A stretch of DNA of 64,000 nt from Litoribacillus peritrichatus. GTDB taxonomy: Bacteria > Pseudomonadota > Gammaproteobacteria > Pseudomonadales > Litoribrevibacteraceae. The stretch is taken from NCBI RefSeq assembly GCF_039537985.1, contig NZ_BAABBN010000003.1, positions 34,559 through 98,558 on the forward strand, read 5' to 3'. The notes below the pieces were generated by a model. It had not been told where the DNA came from and made no database searches. It saw only the letters and a program-made list of their open reading frames with translations. Position 1 is the stretch's first letter; each line of letters starts with the position of its first letter. The position numbers and the translations under genes were made by a program. Below, in pieces: positions 1 through 8,039 of this stretch.

Positions 1-1
1 T

Positions 2-940
2 CATAACGAAAAAAATTTAGCAGATTATGATGAGCTGTCAGGGATTAATGTTATTGTCGATGATTTTGTGAGTCAAAATGTATTAAACTTAATATCTAAA
101 AATAAACCAGATATTATTTATAACTTGGTTTCTCAGACTGGTACAGCTGATTCTAATGAACGCTTGGATTACTATTTGAATGAAAACGTTTCTAAGCATA
201 CTAGGTTGGCGAATTTCCTTAATGAAATCAACTTTCCATTGCAATTTATTCTGACGTCTAGTCGAGCTGTATATGGAAATGGATGCTTTAGGGATAAAAG
301 TGGACAGGTAACTTTGTCCGAAAATCGAACTTTAGATAACTTGCAAAAAGGTGTTTTTGAATATAATTGGGAAGGTGATCCAAATAATGTTTTTGTACCG
401 CACTCCTATTCTATGCCTACCTTGCCTATATCTTTTTACGGTACTTCAAAACTCTACCAAGAAAACGTTTTTCAGTCTGTAGTTAGAAACAAATTTGTGA
501 ATTGCATCATAGTTAGGTTGCAGAATGTTATTGGTGTTGGACAGTCGATGTTTAATCCTTATACAGGGCTTCTGTGTTGGTTTCATAAAACGTTATCAAG
601 TGGAGGTAATGTTTCTGTGTTTGAAGATGGTAAAATTACTCGCGATTTTATAGATGTGGATGATGTAGCTTTTATTTTGGAACGATTAAGTCGAAATAAA
701 AATAGTTTACCTATTTTAGATATTGGTGTCGGTAAAGAAACTCAGTTGCTAGAAATAGCTAACTTATTGAAGAAAGAAGTAGGGAAAGGAGATGTAAAAA
801 CAACTAAACAATTTAGAGAAGGGGACTGTCGAAGAGGGGTTGCTAGTATATTAGAGTTAAATTTATTAGTTCCTGAATATAAACCAACGCCTCTTGCTCA
901 TACATTGTCTAAATTTTGTGAATATGTACAAAGTCATTAA
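2..940 (+). CDS. NAD-dependent sugar epimerase/dehydratase, 5'-truncated by the window edge
   Basis: This is an extended short-chain dehydrogenase of the nucleotide-sugar epimerase type. It probably makes a sugar precursor for the polysaccharide locus. The frame is open to the left edge, so the Rossmann glycine motif lies outside the window. A GTG at 68 is in frame, but the preceding residues (INVIVDDF) look like normal epimerase sequence, so it is unlikely to be the start. Visible family marks are the TSSRAVYG strand and the catalytic YGTSK motif (codons from 437), followed by a RDFIDVDDVA substrate-binding segment. The base composition is A+T-rich, like the next four genes. The exact substrate cannot be read from the sequence. 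The SDR epimerase family is confident; the specific reaction is not. Confidence 0.8.
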   Translation, partial: HNEKNLADYDELSGINVIVDDFVSQNVLNLISKNKPDIIYNLVSQTGTADSNERLDYYLNENVSKHTRLANFLNEINFPLQFILTSSRAVYGNGCFRDKSGQVTLSENRTLDNLQKGVFEYNWEGDPNNVFVPHSYSMPTLPISFYGTSKLYQENVFQSVVRNKFVNCIIVRLQNVIGVGQSMFNPYTGLLCWFHKTLSSGGNVSVFEDGKITRDFIDVDDVAFILERLSRNKNSLPILDIGVGKETQLLEIANLLKKEVGKGDVKTTKQFREGDCRRGVASILELNLLVPEYKPTPLAHTLSKFCEYVQSH

Positions 941-1448
941 CTTTATTAGTAGATTATATTGGGCTCTGGTCACTAAGTTGAGAGCTAAAAAGTGCGGAAG
1001 TAAAAGCTATGTGATTAGGCCAATTCAGTTTTCCGGGAATAATATCATACTTGGCGAGCGAGTTTCCATAGGTGCCTTAGGGAGATTGGAGTCCATTACT
1101 TCAAATATTGAACCCCTTTTGGTTATTGAGGATGATGTTTCAATCGAGCAATTGGTTCATGTTGTTTTTATGGGAAATTTAACTATCGGGAGCGGTTCTA
1201 TGATATCTAGTTCGGTATATATAGGTGATGTTGACCATAACCTTACTCCTGGCAAGGCGCCTAAGTTTATGGATTTAACACATTCCACAACCCGAATTGG
1301 CAAAAGATGTTTCATAGGTAAGGGGGCAACAATATTACCGGGTGCAGTATTAGGGGATGATGTATATGTAGGTGCTAATTCTGTAGTAAGGCCTGGTGTT
1401 TATTGCTCAGGGGTGTATGTAGGTTGCCCCGTACGAAAAATAAATTAA
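924..1448 (+). CDS. Left-handed beta-helix (hexapeptide) O-acyltransferase
   Basis: About 174 residues. The C-terminal half has hexapeptide-repeat character (IGSGSMISSSVYIG, IGKRCFIGKGATILPGAVLG, VYVGANSVVRPG), typical of WbbJ/maltose-acetyltransferase-like enzymes that acetylate sugars of surface polysaccharides using acetyl-CoA. A histidine-containing segment (GDVDHNLTPG) sits where the catalytic His loop of this family is found. I chose the ATG at 924; a TTG at 894 and a GTG at 918 are in frame but would lengthen the overlap with the epimerase gene. The chosen start overlaps that gene by 17 bp, indicating translational coupling. The acceptor sugar is unknown. Confidence 0.8.
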   Translation: MYKVINFISRLYWALVTKLRAKKCGSKSYVIRPIQFSGNNIILGERVSIGALGRLESITSNIEPLLVIEDDVSIEQLVHVVFMGNLTIGSGSMISSSVYIGDVDHNLTPGKAPKFMDLTHSTTRIGKRCFIGKGATILPGAVLGDDVYVGANSVVRPGVYCSGVYVGCPVRKIN

Positions 1449-1451
1449 GTT

Positions 1452-2534
1452 ATGAGGCTACTTATTTTATTCGTCTTTTATCTTCTTATCCTTTCAGATT
1501 TGGTGGTAAATAAAAACGTAATCAACCAAGCATATTTAATAGCGATTGCTGCTATAGTTTCGATTTTTTGTGTAATTTGGTATAAAGAATTTTATATTCC
1601 AAAGTTATATGCTTGTTTTATTTCTATAGTTTGCGTGCTTTTTTTTATAGGATATAAATTAGGTTTGCATGGTCTTGATGGTTCAGTATCACTTTCTAGG
1701 TTTATTATTTCTTTTACTTTGATGCCTATTTTTAGTGTGGTGTTGGGAAGTAGTCTGCGTCTAAACTCAATTATTATTTGTATTCTTTTAGTTGTGTCAT
1801 TACTTGGTTTTTTTCTACAGTTCTTTGATCCATTGAATATTAGATCTGTTGAAATATTTACAATTCCTATATTTCCGTCCCAGGCAGGGAGTGGTTTTTT
1901 ACCCTTTTATAGGGCACAGGGTGTGTTTTCCGAGGCCGGAATATTTGCATTGTTTTGCCTTGGTATATATTGGCTAATGCGCAAGAATGGCTACAAATTT
2001 TACTTTATTCCATTGTTTGGGGTGGTATCAAGTCTTTCTTTAGGTGGGGTTTTATTATTCATTACTAAATACTTGGTAAGGCCTTTTGTCTTAGTTTTAC
2101 TTTGTGTTTTCACTTTCTATATTGTTTTATATACTGATTATGTCAATTATGGGGCTTCAACGCTATTGCGATTTTACGACATAATTTACGTGTTTAATGA
2201 GCTTCCTTATTATTTGTTTATTGGAGGGAATGTTAGTCCAGTTTACTTTGATTTTGTAGTTGATGTTAATGGACAAAGTATGGTTTTACAGGGCAGAGGG
2301 ATTTCAAATGGATTGTTGAAGCTTTGGTTAGCTTATGGTGTATTCTTTACTCCAGTTATTGTTTTTCTGTTTGCTAAATTAGTGCAAAGGGCTTTTGAGT
2401 TTAAATTGCTTCATTCGCTTATAATAGTTGTGTTGATATTTTCTTTACAGCCTTTAACATTTTCATGGATCTGGTTTTTTATGTTTTATGTAGCTTGTTT
2501 GCCATATGGAAAGCTTCGTTTATTCTATAGGTGA
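1452..2534 (+). CDS. Probable O-antigen/polysaccharide polymerase (Wzy-like membrane protein)
   Basis: A 360-residue, highly hydrophobic protein with roughly ten predicted membrane segments by eye and a larger polar loop near residues 225-290. Its size, topology and position inside a polysaccharide cluster fit Wzy, which polymerises undecaprenyl-linked repeat units at the periplasmic face of the inner membrane. Wzy proteins share little sequence, so the call rests on topology and context. The gene begins 3 bp after the acyltransferase stop and overlaps the next gene by 29 bp. It is strongly A+T-rich. An alternative would be another integral-membrane polysaccharide protein; a flippase is less likely because Wzx has 12-14 helices and more than 400 residues. 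Confidence 0.6.
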   Translation: MRLLILFVFYLLILSDLVVNKNVINQAYLIAIAAIVSIFCVIWYKEFYIPKLYACFISIVCVLFFIGYKLGLHGLDGSVSLSRFIISFTLMPIFSVVLGSSLRLNSIIICILLVVSLLGFFLQFFDPLNIRSVEIFTIPIFPSQAGSGFLPFYRAQGVFSEAGIFALFCLGIYWLMRKNGYKFYFIPLFGVVSSLSLGGVLLFITKYLVRPFVLVLLCVFTFYIVLYTDYVNYGASTLLRFYDIIYVFNELPYYLFIGGNVSPVYFDFVVDVNGQSMVLQGRGISNGLLKLWLAYGVFFTPVIVFLFAKLVQRAFEFKLLHSLIIVVLIFSLQPLTFSWIWFFMFYVACLPYGKLRLFYR

Positions 2535-3282
2535 TGTTTTGAAAAGTGTTGTATTTGTTTACTATGGTTCGTCGATAAGGGTAAAGGCATTTAATAGTCT
2601 TGGTCGGTTTTTATTTAAGAATCGTTATGTTTCAATTGATAATCGGATCGAAGAAAATAATAGGTCATTTGAATTTGGAGGTTATGAGTCTGGGCTGAGC
2701 CAATTGAAAGCTTTAAATTTACCAGTGTATTCAGTTTTATTTTTAAATGACACTGCGCTTAAAAAGCACTTTTTCTTATCTTTCTGGGTTATGTTTTTGA
2801 TTCTAATTCTCAAGCCTTATGAGAAAAAAACTGTATTAGGAATTGAGCGTAATTTTAAATGTTCTGAAGGTAATATAATCAGGTACTTCACAACATGGTT
2901 GTTTAGAATTGACTATGATCAGGAGATCGAGGTTAAGCTTCCCTGTACGAAATTTTTTGATTTTGATTTTAATGGTGATATTAGTCAAGAAATTCAGTCA
3001 GCGATCATAGGTTGGCTTTACCCTAAAAGTCTTTTCGCTGGTTGGGATGGTGCATCTCCTTATAAAAATATTTCTGAATCGACATTTTTACGGAAAAGAT
3101 ACGCTATCAGTCAAGAGCTGTTGATACAATCGAGGCTATCGGATATCGGTATTAAATTAAAAGATATGTCTCGGTTATTTCTGCTAATGGATATATTAGA
3201 TCTCTTTTATTTACGAGCTATAAAGATTTTTTCACGATTAAATCAATATCTGAAATATAAGATTGTAAATGACCATGATTGA
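2506..3282 (+). CDS. Unrecognised protein of the polysaccharide locus, possibly glycosyltransferase-like
   Basis: 258 residues, starting at ATG 2506 inside the 3' end of the polymerase gene and overlapping the following glycosyltransferase by 14 bp. I do not firmly recognise it. The stretch NRSFEFGGYESGL followed by VLFLNDTALKKHFF recalls a pattern seen in RgpF-like rhamnan-synthesis glycosyltransferases (an Asn-rich then Phe-Gly-Tyr segment, then a Leu-Asn-Asp motif). One hydrophobic segment lies near residues 90-103. The C-terminus is basic and amphipathic. Coupled overlaps on both sides and the shared A+T-rich composition argue that it is a real gene acting in assembly of the same glycan. 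The function is a weak inference. Confidence 0.5.
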   Translation: MESFVYSIGDVLKSVVFVYYGSSIRVKAFNSLGRFLFKNRYVSIDNRIEENNRSFEFGGYESGLSQLKALNLPVYSVLFLNDTALKKHFFLSFWVMFLILILKPYEKKTVLGIERNFKCSEGNIIRYFTTWLFRIDYDQEIEVKLPCTKFFDFDFNGDISQEIQSAIIGWLYPKSLFAGWDGASPYKNISESTFLRKRYAISQELLIQSRLSDIGIKLKDMSRLFLLMDILDLFYLRAIKIFSRLNQYLKYKIVNDHD

Positions 3283-4498
3283 AGAAAAAGTTATTGATAA
3301 AAAAAAGTTAACTGTTATTACTTGTAGGCCAATTTGGCCAATTACTGGTGGAGACTCCTTAAGAATATATAAAATTATAGAATATTTGGAGCAATTTTTT
3401 GATGTGACTGTTGTATACGGTTATCACAGTGGGGCTATTGATACAGAAGATTTTCCACTTGTAGGGGTTAAATTGGTACACGCTCCTATATCTATAATTG
3501 GCTGTATGTATAGAGGTATTTTATCACTTCTAATGGGGAGATCATTTCAAACTAATTTTTACCACTCAAAGAAATTTAAAAAGGCAGCTCAGGCTGAAGT
3601 TGATGCATCAGATTATGTATTGATGCACTTAATTAGAACAGTAGATTTAGTTGATGTTTCTAAAAAGGAAGGTGTTGTTTACGAGTTGACGGATGCAATT
3701 TCTATGAATTATTTGAGAATTTCATGGAAAGACTCTTTCTCGTCACTCAAAAATATTGTCTTTAAGTGGGAAGGGCCTAAGCTGTTAAAAGCAGAAATTA
3801 ATGCTTTAACGCGAGGATGTAATTCTTCATTTATTTCTCAAGTTGATAGGCAGTTTATTTGTGACCATTCTACGACTAAATCTGTATATAGTCGTACTTT
3901 TATTTATGGCAATGGTGTCGATTTTGAAATGTTTCCATATGGTGAGTTGAGTGAGGAAGAGCTTACTGATAAAGTTAATTTATTATTTATTGGGAATATG
4001 TTTTCAGCTCAAAATCAGTCTATGGTGAAGGAAATATTATACTCAATATTGCCAAAAATAAAACCTGGACTTGTGAGTGAGGTTTTGTTGGTAGGCAAAT
4101 ACCCTCAGTCCTTTAGGCAGAGTTTAGGTGAGCATGATAAGGTGGTTTGGACTGGTATAGTAGATGATTTTAAAGAGATATCTATAAACCGTTATATTGG
4201 GTTGTGTCCTATGACTTTTGGGGCAGGAGTGCAAAATAAGGTTCTTAACTATTTTGCACTTGGTTGTCCCGTTGTAACCACTAAAAGTGGAATAGAGGGA
4301 ATAGAAGCCACTGAAGGGGTTCATTATTTAGGTGCTAATACCAGTCAAGATTTCGTAAATGCGATTGAAAGTCTTTTAAGTGAGGAAGAGGCATTTTTAA
4401 AGTACAGAAGAGAAGCTTTTAAGCTTGTGAGAACTTTGTATAGTTGGGAAGGACAGCTTTCAGGATATGAAATGATGTTTAGAAAGCGGAAGCCCTAG
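3269..4498 (+). CDS. Glycosyltransferase family 4 (GT-B fold)
   Basis: 409 residues with the GT-B layout of GT4 enzymes. An N-terminal acceptor half begins LTVITCRPIWPITGGDSLRI, the usual Pro/Gly-rich loop after the first strand. A C-terminal nucleotide-sugar half carries LLFIGNM, a VVWTGIVDD turn and PMTFGAGVQNKVLNYFALG, the region that contacts the donor sugar. It presumably adds one sugar to the lipid-linked repeat unit on the cytoplasmic face. It overlaps the preceding gene by 14 bp and is the last of the very A+T-rich genes before the rml set. Family assignment is firm; donor and linkage are unknown. Confidence 0.85.
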   Translation: MTMIEEKVIDKKKLTVITCRPIWPITGGDSLRIYKIIEYLEQFFDVTVVYGYHSGAIDTEDFPLVGVKLVHAPISIIGCMYRGILSLLMGRSFQTNFYHSKKFKKAAQAEVDASDYVLMHLIRTVDLVDVSKKEGVVYELTDAISMNYLRISWKDSFSSLKNIVFKWEGPKLLKAEINALTRGCNSSFISQVDRQFICDHSTTKSVYSRTFIYGNGVDFEMFPYGELSEEELTDKVNLLFIGNMFSAQNQSMVKEILYSILPKIKPGLVSEVLLVGKYPQSFRQSLGEHDKVVWTGIVDDFKEISINRYIGLCPMTFGAGVQNKVLNYFALGCPVVTTKSGIEGIEATEGVHYLGANTSQDFVNAIESLLSEEEAFLKYRREAFKLVRTLYSWEGQLSGYEMMFRKRKP

Positions 4499-4551
4499 TG
4501 CTTTCTTTTTTTGCTGTTATTGGTGTTACGTTCTTGTTGAGGTAAGTTTTT

Positions 4552-5427
4552 GTGAAAGGAATTATATTAGCAGGGGGTACAGGTAGTCGTTTGTATCCAC
4601 TAACTCAGGTTGTTAGTAAGCAATTAATGCCTGTTTATGATAAGCCGATGATTTATTATCCGTTAGCGACGTTAATGCAGGCAGGGATTCAGGAAATCTT
4701 AATTATTTCAACACCGGAAGAGCTGCCTCGCTTTAAATCTTTGTTGGGGGATGGTTCAAAGTTTGGTATTGATTTATCGTATATTAAGCAGCCTTCACCA
4801 GACGGATTAGCTCAAAGTTTTATATTAGCTGAAGACTTTCTTCATGGTAGTGGAGCTGCTCTAGTATTAGGTGATAACTTATTTTATGGACACGACCTAA
4901 TGAAATTGCTTCAGAGAGCTGCTAACCGTTCGTATGGTGGTACTATATTTGGGTATCATGTTGCTAATCCAACAGCATATGGTGTGGTTGAGTTTGATGT
5001 AAATAATAAAGCTATTTCAATTGAAGAGAAGCCTGAGATACCAAAATCTAATTATGCCGTACCGGGTTTATATTTCTTTGATGATAAAGTTGTTGATATT
5101 GCCAGAGGCGTTAAGCCTTCAGCTCGTGGTGAACTAGAAATTACTGATATTATTGATGCGTATTTAAAAGCTGGCGAGCTTAACGTTGAGATTATGGGGC
5201 GAGGTACTGCTTGGTTAGATACTGGTACTCATGATGACTTATTGGCTGCAGCGCAATTTATTTCTACTGTTGAAAAACGTCAAGGGTTGAAGATTAACTG
5301 TCCAGAGGAAATTGCATATCGGAATGGTTGGATTTCTGATAAGAGCTTAAAGGCAATAGCAAAACCATTGATTAAAAGTGGTTATGGTAAATATTTGTTA
5401 AAATTAATAGATGAGAAAGTTTATTAA
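4552..5427 (+). CDS. rmlA: Glucose-1-phosphate thymidylyltransferase
   Basis: Makes dTDP-glucose from dTTP and glucose-1-phosphate, the first step to dTDP-L-rhamnose. 291 residues, the usual size. The nucleotide-binding signature GGTGSRLYPLT, the KPMIYYPL segment, the LGDNLFYG motif and the EEKP and WLDTGTHD motifs of RmlA/RfbA are all present. The start is GTG at 4552, preceded by a GAGG-containing site at about 4538-4541. It overlaps rmlC by one base. The codon choice is less A+T-extreme than in the preceding glycosyltransferase genes. Confidence 0.97.
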   Translation: MKGIILAGGTGSRLYPLTQVVSKQLMPVYDKPMIYYPLATLMQAGIQEILIISTPEELPRFKSLLGDGSKFGIDLSYIKQPSPDGLAQSFILAEDFLHGSGAALVLGDNLFYGHDLMKLLQRAANRSYGGTIFGYHVANPTAYGVVEFDVNNKAISIEEKPEIPKSNYAVPGLYFFDDKVVDIARGVKPSARGELEITDIIDAYLKAGELNVEIMGRGTAWLDTGTHDDLLAAAQFISTVEKRQGLKINCPEEIAYRNGWISDKSLKAIAKPLIKSGYGKYLLKLIDEKVY

Positions 5428-5975
5428 TGAAGATTATAGATACTGATATTACGGATGTAAAAGTATTGGAGCCAGAGGTTTTTGGTGATGTGCGTGGTTT
5501 CTTTATGGAGACGTTTAGAGATGATTGGTTTTATGAATCTGTTGCACCGGTCAAGTTTGTCCAAGATAACCATAGTAAATCTATTCATGGGATTTTACGT
5601 GGTTTACATTATCAGACTCAAAATGCACAGGGTAAACTAGTGCGCGTTACTTCGGGAGAAGTGTTTGATGTTGCTGTTGATATGCGAGAGTCTAGTCCAA
5701 CCTTTGGAAAGTGGGTGGGTGAATATCTTTCAGCTGAAAACAAGCGTCAATTATGGGTGCCAGCTGGTTTTGCTCATGGTTTTTATGTGACGAGTGATTT
5801 TGCAGAGTTTGTATATAAATGTACAGACTATTACTCTCCAGAATTTGAGGAAAGCTTACTTTGGAATGATCAGAAAGTTGGTGTAAAGTGGCCTATTAAA
5901 GAAGGTGAGTCACCGAAGCTATCTGCGAAAGATGAAGCAGGCGTGGTATTTGAAAGAGCTACTTTTTTTATATAA
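5427..5975 (+). CDS. rmlC: dTDP-4-dehydrorhamnose 3,5-epimerase
   Basis: Third enzyme of dTDP-L-rhamnose synthesis, a cupin epimerase. 182 residues, full length. The family signature is intact: DVRGFFMETF near the start, QDNHSKS, then GILRGLHYQ carrying the catalytic histidine, VFDVAVDMR, and WVPAGFAHGFYV. The start codon overlaps the rmlA stop by one base, so the two are translationally coupled. It lies second in an A-C-B-D order. Confidence 0.97.
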   Translation: MKIIDTDITDVKVLEPEVFGDVRGFFMETFRDDWFYESVAPVKFVQDNHSKSIHGILRGLHYQTQNAQGKLVRVTSGEVFDVAVDMRESSPTFGKWVGEYLSAENKRQLWVPAGFAHGFYVTSDFAEFVYKCTDYYSPEFEESLLWNDQKVGVKWPIKEGESPKLSAKDEAGVVFERATFFI

Positions 5976-5994
5976 ACAGAATGCTTAGGTAATT

Positions 5995-7059
5995 ATGAAC
6001 AAAACTATTTTTATTACTGGAGGGGCTGGCTTTATTGGTTCGGCTCTTGTGCGTTATTTGATTAACGATACAGGTAACACAGTAATCAATTTTGATAAAT
6101 TAACTTATGCGGGTAATCAAGAATCATTAAAGAGTATTGATAGTGATTCAAGGTATTCATTTGAACGGGGCGATATTTGTGATCGGACTTTGGTTACTAA
6201 GCTGTTCGAAAAATATCAGCCTGACTATATTATGCATTTAGCAGCTGAAAGTCATGTAGATCGTTCAATTGATGGGCCTGGTGAGTTTATTACAACTAAC
6301 ATTGTGGGTACATATGAGCTGTTAGAGGCCGCTAGAGGTTATTACAGCTCTTTGGATGAGAATAAAAAAGCAAATTTTCGTTTTCATCATATTTCGACTG
6401 ATGAAGTGTATGGTGATTTGGGAGAGGTAGGCTTATTCACAGAGGAGACTTCTTATGAGCCAAGTTCTCCCTACTCAGCCTCCAAAGCTTCATCTGATCA
6501 TTTAGTTAGGGCATGGTACAGAACATTTAATCTACCTGTTGTTGTGTCTAACTGCTCAAATAATTATGGACCTTATCACTTTCCTGAAAAGTTAATTCCG
6601 TTAATGATCTTAAATGCATTGGAAGGAAAGTCGTTACCAATATATGGTGACGGCAAGCAAGTGCGTGACTGGTTGTTTGTGGAGGATCATGTCAAAGCAC
6701 TTTATAGAGTTGTATCTGAAGGTAGAATAGGTGAGACTTATAACGTTGGTGGCTTTAACGAAAAACAAAACATTGAAGTAGTGAAAACAATTTGTAGTCA
6801 CTTAAATGAGTTGGTGGCGGATAAGCCAAAGGGTATTTCAGACTTTGCTGAATTAATCACTTATGTGACGGATAGGCCAGGTCATGATCTACGCTATGCA
6901 ATTAATGCGAGCAAAATAAATAAAGAGCTTGGTTGGAGGCCAGAAGAGACTTTTCAGTCGGGTATTAAGAAGACTATTGAGTGGTATTTGGAAAATTTAG
7001 ATTGGTGCCGAAATGTTCAGGATGGTAGTTACCAGCGAGAGCGTTTAGGCAACAGCTAG
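5995..7059 (+). CDS. rmlB: dTDP-glucose 4,6-dehydratase
   Basis: Second enzyme of dTDP-L-rhamnose synthesis, NAD-dependent. 354 residues, full length. Visible marks are the Rossmann motif TGGAGFIGSALV at the N-terminus, the AAESHVDRSI motif, STDEVYGDLG (catalytic Asp-Glu pair of the dehydratase), the YSASKASSD catalytic Tyr/Lys motif and the NNYGPYHFPEKLIPL segment. It follows rmlC by 19 bp in the same operon. Confidence 0.97.
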   Translation: MNKTIFITGGAGFIGSALVRYLINDTGNTVINFDKLTYAGNQESLKSIDSDSRYSFERGDICDRTLVTKLFEKYQPDYIMHLAAESHVDRSIDGPGEFITTNIVGTYELLEAARGYYSSLDENKKANFRFHHISTDEVYGDLGEVGLFTEETSYEPSSPYSASKASSDHLVRAWYRTFNLPVVVSNCSNNYGPYHFPEKLIPLMILNALEGKSLPIYGDGKQVRDWLFVEDHVKALYRVVSEGRIGETYNVGGFNEKQNIEVVKTICSHLNELVADKPKGISDFAELITYVTDRPGHDLRYAINASKINKELGWRPEETFQSGIKKTIEWYLENLDWCRNVQDGSYQRERLGNS

Positions 7060-7128
7060 TATTTCATTTGCAATTACAAAATTTTATTGGGGCGTTAGGC
7101 CACATCTTTAAGTAGATATATTAAATTT

Positions 7129-8007
7129 ATGAAAATTTTAGTTATTGGAAAGAGTGGCCAGTTAGCGAGCGAATTAATAAATCTCGATATTGATGATGAC
7201 GTTATCTCTTTAGGTCGTGATGATTTTGATATTTTTTCTAAAGACTCGATTCAGATGCATGTCGCTCGTGTTAAGCCAGATGTAATTGTAAATGCTTCTG
7301 CTTATACTGCTGTAGATAAGGCTGAGTCTGATGTGAAAGCAGCGTATGCGTTGAATGAAAAGGCGGTAGCTGATCTGGCGTCGGTCGCAAAGCAATTAAA
7401 TACACGTTTTATACATGTATCGACGGATTTTGTATTTAATGGCAGTACAAATACTGCCTACATTCCAGATGATGACGCAGATCCGGCTGGAGTATATGGT
7501 GCTTCAAAACTGGCTGGTGAGAATGCAGTTCGGTCTATATATCCAGAAAACTCAGCTATTATTCGTACCTCTTGGGTGTATTCATCGTACGGTAATAATT
7601 TTGTGAAGACCATGCTTCGACTATTGGAAGAAAAAGAAGAGTTAGGTGTGGTTGTTGATCAAATTGGATGCCCCACATATGCTAGGGGGTTGGCTGAGTT
7701 TATTGTGGCTCTAGTGAAGGAGGGTGATCTGCGAATGATTTACCATTGGAGTGATCTAGGGGTTGCTTCTTGGTATGATTTTGCTGTTGCTATACAGGAG
7801 TTGGGTTACGAACAGGGACTTCTAAGTAAAAAAATACCAATAAACCCAATAGCATCAGCTCAATACCCGACACCAGCTAAAAGACCCGTATTTAGTCTAT
7901 TAAATAGTAATTCTTCAAATAATGTATTAAAAAGTGTTCACTGGATAGATAACTTGAAGCGTTGCTTCGAAAGAAGTAGCTTTCAAGAGACTGACTTTGT
8001 GCAGTAG
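7129..8007 (+). CDS. rmlD: dTDP-4-dehydrorhamnose reductase
   Basis: Final, NAD(P)H-dependent step of dTDP-L-rhamnose synthesis. 292 residues, close to the usual 280-300. It has the N-terminal GKSGQLASEL nucleotide loop, NASAYTAVDKAE, the STDFVFNG motif, and the YGASKLAGE catalytic Tyr/Lys motif. It is separated from rmlB by 69 bp, the widest gap in the rml set, but has no visible terminator between. It is the last intact gene before the insertion-sequence scar, which begins only 32 bp after its stop. Confidence 0.96.
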   Translation: MKILVIGKSGQLASELINLDIDDDVISLGRDDFDIFSKDSIQMHVARVKPDVIVNASAYTAVDKAESDVKAAYALNEKAVADLASVAKQLNTRFIHVSTDFVFNGSTNTAYIPDDDADPAGVYGASKLAGENAVRSIYPENSAIIRTSWVYSSYGNNFVKTMLRLLEEKEELGVVVDQIGCPTYARGLAEFIVALVKEGDLRMIYHWSDLGVASWYDFAVAIQELGYEQGLLSKKIPINPIASAQYPTPAKRPVFSLLNSNSSNNVLKSVHWIDNLKRCFERSSFQETDFVQ

Positions 8008-8039
8008 ATAGCCTCTACCTGTGCTCACATAGATTGTAG

